From: Alistipes sp.
GTDB taxonomy: Bacteria > Bacteroidota > Bacteroidia > Bacteroidales > Rikenellaceae
Assembly: GCA_020026415.1 (NCBI GenBank)
Contig: JAHHQL010000006.1
Coordinates: forward strand, 33,495 to 97,494
DNA length: 64,000 nucleotides
Direction: 5' to 3'
Shown here: positions 59,454 through 64,000 of the stretch, one piece after another
Numbering within the stretch: position 1 is the stretch's first letter
Layout of the letters: every line of letters starts with the position of its first letter
The notes under the pieces: model-generated
Told to the model about the DNA's origin: nothing
Database searches by the model: none
Seen by the model: the letters and a program-made list of their open reading frames with translations, nothing else
Program-made: the position numbers and the translations under genes

Positions 59454-59462
59454 ATCCGAAAA

Positions 59463-60152
59463 TTATTTGAGGTTTTCGAAACAGGCCCACAGGTTGTCTC
59501 CCTTGGGTACGGGAGCGGTGACCGTGACGGGTTCTTTTCGGACGGGATGTTCGAACGACATGCAACGCGAATGCAGCGAGATGCCTCCGTCGGGATTCGA
59601 ACGGCGTGCGCCGTATTTCAGATCGCCGCGGATCGGGCAGCCGATTTTCGAGAGTTGGGCGCGGATCTGATGGTGACGACCCGTCAGCAGTTCGACCTCG
59701 ACCAACGTATAGCGGCTGCCTGCACCCGCAATGCGGTAGCGCAGCCGTGCCAGTTTGGCATCGCCCTTCGGCGCATCGTACGCCCGCGAACGGTTCGCCC
59801 GCGCATCACGCCAAATGTAATGCACCAACTCGCCCTCCTCCTTTTCGGGAGCCGATTCGGTCAGTGCCCAATAGATTTTGCGGATCCGTCCTTCGCGGAT
59901 CATCTCGTTCAGACGCACCAGAGCCTTCGAGGTCTTGGCAAACAGCACAGCCCCGCTCACCGGGCGGTCGATACGGTGAACGACACCTAAGAAAACCGCT
60001 CCCGGTTTTTGGTCGCGCATCTTGATGTAGGCCTTGATCTCGTCTTCCAGTGCCGCCTCTCCCGACGGATCGGGTTGCACCAGATCACCTGCGTGTTTGT
60101 TCACGACGAGCAGGTGGTTGTCTTCGTAGAGTATGTCTTCGGGTTGAAACAT
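59463..60152 (-). CDS. RluA-family RNA pseudouridine synthase
   Basis: The 229-residue enzyme isomerises uridine to pseudouridine in rRNA or tRNA. The catalytic Asp lies in the GVVHRIDRPVSGAVLFAKTSKAL block (normally HRLDRxTSG; here IDRPVSG). The RHHQIRAQLSKIGCPIRGDLKYG segment is typical. No S4 domain precedes the catalytic domain, so it is one of the short members, whose exact target cannot be assigned. It lies ten bases after cdd and nine before dtd. Confidence 0.92.
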   Translation of the reverse strand: MFQPEDILYEDNHLLVVNKHAGDLVQPDPSGEAALEDEIKAYIKMRDQKPGAVFLGVVHRIDRPVSGAVLFAKTSKALVRLNEMIREGRIRKIYWALTESAPEKEEGELVHYIWRDARANRSRAYDAPKGDAKLARLRYRIAGAGSRYTLVEVELLTGRHHQIRAQLSKIGCPIRGDLKYGARRSNPDGGISLHSRCMSFEHPVRKEPVTVTAPVPKGDNLWACFENLK

Positions 60153-60162
60153 CCGTTTGAAA

Positions 60163-60618
60163 TTACAGAATGAATGTAAAGGGGAGCAGGATCTCCGCCG
60201 AATCGACCATGGTGGCCGAATCGCGTCCGGTCATGTAGATTCGGAACGGGGTTTTCTGACGGCGTTGCACATCGACCAGCACCTGACGGCACTGACCGCA
60301 GGGATAGCACTCGCGCTCGTCGGGATTCGACGCAATGGCAAACGCCACGATCGGATCGTCGGCATGGTTCGACTCCAAAAAGAAAAGCAACGACCGCTCG
60401 GCACACAGGCCTGCGGGATAGACTTCGCTTTCGAAGTTGCCGGCGGAGAGAATCTCACCGCTTTTCAATCGTGCCGCGGCACCCACATGGAAATGCGAAT
60501 AGGGGGCATGAGCCTTTCGGGTGGCATCCTGCGCCGCTTTCACCACTTCGAGATCATCCGCCGGAATCTCTTTGAGCGAAGAGAAGCGGGTGTAACTGAG
60601 TTGTAATTCCTTTTTCAT
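60163..60618 (-). CDS. cdd: Cytidine deaminase
   Basis: Cdd deaminates cytidine and deoxycytidine to uridine forms in pyrimidine salvage. The 151-residue protein has the zinc site: Cys-Ala-Glu in LCAERS and the PCGQC pair, with the substrate region SHFHVGAAARLKSG and the NFESEVYPAG segment. The ATG at 60618 follows a perfect promoter box; the frame runs 40 codons further upstream through the promoter and is not coding. It heads the cdd-rluA-dtd-nuclease-radical SAM-YitT run. Confidence 0.95.
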   Translation of the reverse strand: MKKELQLSYTRFSSLKEIPADDLEVVKAAQDATRKAHAPYSHFHVGAAARLKSGEILSAGNFESEVYPAGLCAERSLLFFLESNHADDPIVAFAIASNPDERECYPCGQCRQVLVDVQRRQKTPFRIYMTGRDSATMVDSAEILLPFTFIL

Positions 60619-60653
60619 GATTCCAAACACCTGTTTTATAAAGGGGTGAACCA

Positions 60654-60661
60654 CAAAGGTA
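60654..60661 (-). promoter_or_regulatory. Promoter -7 box (TACCTTTG) for the cdd run
   Basis: On the minus strand TACCTTTG lies 36 bases before the cdd ATG. No other clear box is seen until the end of the YitT gene, which supports a long transcript. Confidence 0.65.
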
Positions 60662-60726
60662 CAAAATAATTTCTCAAAAAGCGAAACCTTCGCCCCCGCT
60701 TTTTTACACAACTTACACGGACAGAG

Positions 60727-60764
60727 CAAAAAAGACATCGGTTCTCGTGATCCGACGTCTTTTT
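60727..60764 (-). terminator. Terminator of rpmH (usable from both sides)
   Basis: AAAAAAGACATCGG (60728-60741) pairs with CCGACGTCTTTTT (60752-60764) with one mismatch. On the minus strand a T tract ends the rpmH transcript. 60765-60836 holds nothing recognisable. Confidence 0.85.
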
Positions 60765-60836
60765 ACACAAGCACATACGAACAAAGCCGACCCCACTCGG
60801 AGATCGACTGTATTCTTTAATTTCGGACGGGCCTAA

Positions 60837-60998
60837 TTAAGCGTACTTAAAAGTAGACTCACACGAAACGGTCAGCTTTTTGCGACCTTTTGCACGACGT
60901 GCAGCCAACACCTTACGGCCTTCTGCCGTAGACATGCGCTGACGGAAACCATGCTTGTTGATTCTCTTTCGGCGCGAGGGCTGGTAAGTTCTTTTCAT
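60837..60998 (-). CDS. rpmH: 50S ribosomal protein L34
   Basis: A short minus-strand frame encodes the complete, very basic L34: it opens MKRTYQPSRRKRINKHGFRQ, continues RMSTAEGRKVLAARRAKGRKKL and ends with a Bacteroidetes-type TFKYA tail. The 53-residue length fits. I use the ATG at 60998, giving the universal MKRTYQPS start; an ATG two codons upstream (61004) would add Met-Ala. In many bacteria rpmH lies beside rnpA and near dnaA; here neither is present. It is divergent from murA, with a promoter box at 61046-61053. Confidence 0.95.
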   Translation of the reverse strand: MKRTYQPSRRKRINKHGFRQRMSTAEGRKVLAARRAKGRKKLTVSCESTFKYA

Positions 60999-61045
60999 TG
61001 CCATAGCTGTATAGTTTTATTTGTTTTATACATTTTTACGGATTG

Positions 61046-61053
61046 CAAAAGTA
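61046..61053 (-). promoter_or_regulatory. rpmH: rpmH promoter -7 box (TACTTTTG)
   Basis: On the minus strand TACTTTTG precedes the rpmH start by 47 bases, leaving an AT-rich leader. Confidence 0.6.
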
Positions 61054-61126
61054 CAACAAAAAAGTCATCCGCAAAAATTTTTCACAAAAAAAGTTCATAA
61101 AGAGCGGAAAAAGAGGGAAATCTTGC

Positions 61127-61134
61127 TAACTTTG
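61127..61134 (+). promoter_or_regulatory. murA: murA promoter -7 box (TAACTTTG)
   Basis: TAACTTTG on the plus strand lies 40 bases before the murA ATG. Confidence 0.6.
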
Positions 61135-61174
61135 TAAACAGTCGAATGACTTTTCACCCCAAATTTCACAGACA

Positions 61175-62503
61175 ATGGCTATTTTCAAAGTTGAAGGAGG
61201 TCACCGCCTCCACGGAGAAATCACTCCTCAGGGAGCCAAAAACGAAGCGTTGCAGATCATCTGCGCCACGCTGCTCACTCCCGAAAAAGTCACCGTCCGC
61301 AACATTCCCCGCATCCTCGATGTACTCCAACTCATCGAACTGCTCCGGAAAATGGGTGTCGAGGTCGAACAACTTTCCGACGATACCTATACGTTCGCCG
61401 CACGCGACATCGACTTCGATTATCTGCGTTCGGACGATTATCGCAAACGTTGCACCCGTCTGCGCGGATCGGTCATGCTCATCGGCCCGATGCTGACCCG
61501 TTTCGGCATCGGTTTCATCCCAAAACCCGGCGGAGACAAGATCGGCCGCCGCCGTTTGGACACCCACTTCATCGGTCTTCGCAAATTAGGGGCCGAACTC
61601 GACTACGAGGACGGCGACACGGTTTTCACGATCAAGGCGAAAAACGGTCTGAAGGGCACCTACATGCTTCTGGACGAGGCCTCCGTGACGGGTACCGCCA
61701 ACATCCTTATGGCGGCCGTTCTGGCCAAGGGTACTACCACCATATATAATGCCGCCTGCGAACCCTACCTGCAACAGTTGTGCAAGATGCTCAACCGCAT
61801 GGGCGCGCGCATCACGGGCATCGCATCGAACCTGCTGACCATCGAAGGTGTCGATTCGCTGGGCGGAACGACCCACACGATGCTCCCCGACATGATCGAG
61901 ATCGGCTCGTTCATCGGCATGGCCGCCATGAACCAGTCCGAACTGACCATCCGCAACGTCTCGTTCGAAAACCTCGGCATCATCCCGCAGCAGTTCGCCC
62001 GCATGGGTATTCATTTCGAGCAGCGCGGTGACGATATTTACATCCCGCAACAGGATCACTACTCGATCGAAACTTTCATGGACGGGTCGATCATGACCAT
62101 TGCCGATGCACCGTGGCCGGGACTGACACCCGACCTCTTGTCGATTCTTCTGGTCGTGGCGACTCAGGCCGAAGGTGCCGTGCTGATCCATCAGAAGATG
62201 TTCGAGAGTCGTCTGTTCTTCGTCGATAAGTTGATTGATATGGGGGCACAGATCATCCTGTGCGATCCCCACCGCGCCACGGTCATCGGTCACGACCACC
62301 GCATCCGTTTGCGTGCCACGAAGATGACTTCGCCCGATATTCGTGCCGGTGTCGCCCTGCTCATCGCCGCCATGTCGGCCGAGGGCACCTCCATCATTCA
62401 GAACATCGACCAGATCGACCGCGGATACAACAACATCGACGGTCGTCTGAATGCACTCGGCGCACACATCGAGCGTATCGACGAATGCGCCTTAAAAAGA
62501 TAA
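61175..62503 (+). CDS. murA: UDP-N-acetylglucosamine 1-carboxyvinyltransferase (Cys-to-Asp active site)
   Basis: MurA transfers enolpyruvate from PEP to UDP-GlcNAc, the first committed step of peptidoglycan synthesis. The 442-residue protein has the EPSP-synthase fold with the conserved Lys22-Asn23 (GAKNEAL) and the active-site loop at residues 118-126, which reads PGGDKIGRR: Asp121 stands where E. coli MurA has the fosfomycin-reactive Cys115. This replacement is known in mycobacteria, chlamydiae and others and makes the enzyme insensitive to fosfomycin. The remaining family blocks (GTANILMAAVLAKGTT, LPDMIEIGSF) are present. tdk follows after 67 bases with a hairpin between. Confidence 0.96.
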   Translation: MAIFKVEGGHRLHGEITPQGAKNEALQIICATLLTPEKVTVRNIPRILDVLQLIELLRKMGVEVEQLSDDTYTFAARDIDFDYLRSDDYRKRCTRLRGSVMLIGPMLTRFGIGFIPKPGGDKIGRRRLDTHFIGLRKLGAELDYEDGDTVFTIKAKNGLKGTYMLLDEASVTGTANILMAAVLAKGTTTIYNAACEPYLQQLCKMLNRMGARITGIASNLLTIEGVDSLGGTTHTMLPDMIEIGSFIGMAAMNQSELTIRNVSFENLGIIPQQFARMGIHFEQRGDDIYIPQQDHYSIETFMDGSIMTIADAPWPGLTPDLLSILLVVATQAEGAVLIHQKMFESRLFFVDKLIDMGAQIILCDPHRATVIGHDHRIRLRATKMTSPDIRAGVALLIAAMSAEGTSIIQNIDQIDRGYNNIDGRLNALGAHIERIDECALKR

Positions 62504-62510
62504 ACAGAAT

Positions 62511-62546
62511 TTCGGGGGAAGGAGTGTTTTCACCTCCGTCCCCGAA
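62511..62546 (+). promoter_or_regulatory. Hairpin between murA and tdk
   Basis: TTCGGGG (62511-62517) pairs with CCCCGAA (62540-62546), with more inner pairing (GTG/CAC around TTTT). No T tract follows, so it is more likely a processing or stability element than a terminator. tdk has no clear promoter of its own. Confidence 0.45.
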
Positions 62547-62570
62547 TCCCCACAATCCATACAGAAAACC

Positions 62571-63149
62571 ATGTTTTTAGAGAATGCCAACAAAAAAGGG
62601 TGGATCGAAGTGATCTGCGGATCAATGTTTTCGGGAAAAACCGAGGAATTGATCCGCCGCTTGAAACGTGCGCAGTTTGCCCACCTCAATGTCGAAATCT
62701 TCAAACCGCAAATCGACGTCCGTTACTCGGAACAGAACGTCGTATCGCACGACGCGAACGCCATCCGTTCCACACCCGTCGAAAATTCGCAAAACATCCT
62801 GCTCATGTCGTCCGATGTCGATGTGGTCGGCATCGACGAAGCCCAATTTTTCGACGAGGGAATTGTCGATGTCTGCAAGCATCTGGCCGACAACGGCATC
62901 CGCGTGATTGTGGCAGGTCTGGACATGGACTACACGGGAAAACCCTTCGGCCCGATGCCCGCACTGATGGCCACCGCCGAATACGTCACCAAGGTACATG
63001 CCATCTGCGTACGTTGCGGCAACATCGCCCACCACTCGCACCGTCTGATCGCCGACGAAAAACAGGTGATGCTCGGCGCACAGGACAGTTACGAACCGAT
63101 CTGCCGTCACTGTTTCAACGAACTGCGCAAAAAGGAACACGGACAATAA
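62571..63149 (+). CDS. tdk: Thymidine kinase
   Basis: Tdk phosphorylates thymidine and deoxyuridine in salvage. The 192-residue type II enzyme has the P-loop GSMFSGKTEELIRRL near residue 17, the DEAQFFDEG motif near 93 (Walker B-like) and the lid zinc site with CVRCG and the final CRHC pair. Length and motif order fit bacterial Tdk. Probably cotranscribed with murA; a terminator follows. Confidence 0.96.
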   Translation: MFLENANKKGWIEVICGSMFSGKTEELIRRLKRAQFAHLNVEIFKPQIDVRYSEQNVVSHDANAIRSTPVENSQNILLMSSDVDVVGIDEAQFFDEGIVDVCKHLADNGIRVIVAGLDMDYTGKPFGPMPALMATAEYVTKVHAICVRCGNIAHHSHRLIADEKQVMLGAQDSYEPICRHCFNELRKKEHGQ

Positions 63150-63173
63150 ATTCGGGATTGATTTCCAAACAAA

Positions 63174-63207
63174 AAAGAGTGCCCTTAAAGAGGACACTCT
63201 TTTTTTA
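63174..63207 (+). terminator. Terminator of tdk
   Basis: AGAGTG (63176-63181) pairs with CACTCT (63195-63200), with some inner pairing, and seven T residues follow. Confidence 0.88.
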
Positions 63208-63341
63208 TTTATTGTTCAATATACGAAAAGTATAGGTACAATCGTTTTTATAATGATATTCTAAACGAAAATAAACCACAAAAAAACTCCATTTTCCGAC
63301 AGAAGATCTTATCTTCGTACCGTTTTTTATAATTATACTTC

Positions 63342-63923
63342 ATGGAAAATCAACATCACAAAATTTGGATGCGAAGTTCCAACTTACTGCTCTATTCGGC
63401 AACATCGTTCTATACTTTGAACCTGTTGCTGGTTATGACCAAAGTCAATAGGCTGCTCGGCAATTCAGTTTTAAGGGAATCCATTAAATTGATGCGTCTG
63501 CCGTTGCTGATTCTTCTGGTACTTGTAAGCATCCTTTACATTTTGGCACTATACGACTTCAAGAGCGTCCAGCAAAAACAAGATTACAAATCCATAAACA
63601 ATCTGATCTATTCGTTGTATATCGGACTTGTCGGAATCGGCTTCAGTATTTTCGGTTCGGACATGATCGCATTTTGCTTTCATTTCACGGCATTGTTCTG
63701 CATGCTCCTCGGCTATAACTCTATGCGCCGGTCGAGCACCCTGCCCGATCCCGCAGTACACGGATCCCAGAAATTGTGGATCGGCGCAACACTGGCACTC
63801 GGAGGTCTGTTCCTGAGCATGATCCCGACTGTCGGCTGGGCTTTGAGCCTTGTTCCGTATTTCATTTCACTGTGCTATACCTACCACGGCTGGATCGAAA
63901 TCCGCGACAAATCCATCGAATAA
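63342..63923 (+). CDS. Small membrane protein of unknown function
   Basis: The 193-residue protein has about five hydrophobic segments (residues about 16-33, 51-70, 88-106, 108-123 and 144-178, the last perhaps two). I recognise no domain or motif. Loops are short; a basic-aromatic N-terminus (MENQHHKIWMRSS) precedes the first segment. The gene is AT-richer than murA and tdk upstream. It has an AT-rich upstream region of about 130 bases after the tdk terminator without a convincing -7 box, and a terminator after it, so it appears to be transcribed alone. Confidence 0.65.
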   Translation: MENQHHKIWMRSSNLLLYSATSFYTLNLLLVMTKVNRLLGNSVLRESIKLMRLPLLILLVLVSILYILALYDFKSVQQKQDYKSINNLIYSLYIGLVGIGFSIFGSDMIAFCFHFTALFCMLLGYNSMRRSSTLPDPAVHGSQKLWIGATLALGGLFLSMIPTVGWALSLVPYFISLCYTYHGWIEIRDKSIE

Positions 63924-63945
63924 ACCATTTTTCCCATAAATTCTC

Positions 63946-63978
63946 AAAGGTCGATTCCCCGCGGATCGACCTTTTTAT
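63946..63978 (+). terminator. Terminator of the last membrane protein gene
   Basis: AAGGTCGAT (63947-63955) pairs with ATCGACCTT (63965-63973) and runs into T-rich sequence. Bases after this to the window end hold nothing recognisable. Confidence 0.88.
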
Positions 63979-64000
63979 TTTATATGTGGTATCAGACTCC

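Noticed and set aside
60619..60738. 40-codon N-terminal extension of cdd
   Set aside because: It runs through the promoter box at 60654-60661 and the terminator region; the ATG at 60618 fits cytidine deaminases.
1..64000. CRISPR array, prophage, integrative element or classical defence system
   Set aside because: No regularly spaced repeats, integrase, transposase, restriction, toxin-antitoxin or cas gene was found on either strand.

Overview
The window looks like a chromosomal segment of a Bacteroidales bacterium, most like Alistipes or another Rikenellaceae member (inference). The evidence is the promoter type (a TAnnTTTG box at about -7, often with TTG or TTTG about 20 bases upstream), weak or absent Shine-Dalgarno sequences, and lineage-typical genes: a DUF4270 lipoprotein, a fimbrillin-like lipoprotein, GldE, class III fructose-bisphosphatase, a nucleoside kinase with ThrRS-like N-terminal domains, and a BACON/NUC surface lipoprotein. 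Coding density is high and most genes are housekeeping. I see no transposase, integrase, phage module or CRISPR array.

Layout. 1-8.9 kb (+): the 3' part of queA, a GT5-like half protein overlapping a DUF4270 lipoprotein gene, topA, a secreted C1 peptidase and a BamA-type outer-membrane protein. 9-18.8 kb: aspS (-) divergent from tadA, an exported TPR-like protein, then a minus-strand run of a YqaA-type membrane protein, deoC, an OmpA/TPR lipoprotein, pnp and rpsO. 19-27.7 kb: apbE and a lipid kinase, an AraC regulator and class III FBPase (all +), an AT-richer fimbrillin gene with a 47-residue ORF just upstream (-), and a MATE exporter (+).

27.7-29.7 kb is the largest gene-poor stretch. It holds tRNA-Gly(GCC), tRNA-Val(UAC), an unannotated-looking SRP RNA gene and a tight cluster of DnaA-box-like nonamers. 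29.7-37.7 kb carries rpsA, a 5'-nucleotidase lipoprotein, the nucleoside kinase and gcvP. From 37.8 to 61 kb almost everything is on the minus strand: dnaB-yifB-degenerate M48 protein, the short division and wall cluster murG-murC-ftsQ-ftsA-ftsZ followed by gldE and a phosphopantetheinyl transferase, priA-comF, and a compact cdd-rluA-dtd-nuclease lipoprotein-radical SAM-YitT run. rpmH (-) diverges from murA (+), followed by tdk and a small membrane protein.

Themes. (1) Wall synthesis and division: murA, murC, murG, ftsQ, ftsA, ftsZ. (2) Nucleic-acid salvage: surface nuclease, 5'-nucleotidase lipoprotein, cdd, tdk, the nucleoside kinase and deoC. (3) Several promoters fire directly into a 5'-terminal hairpin (rpsA, the TPR gene, rpsO, the small ORF), two of them terminator-like, suggesting leader-level control. 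The most unusual objects are the M48-family protein with a destroyed zinc motif, the DnaA-box cluster, the small ORF in front of the fimbrillin, the charged insertion in FtsQ and the terminator-like rpsA leader.
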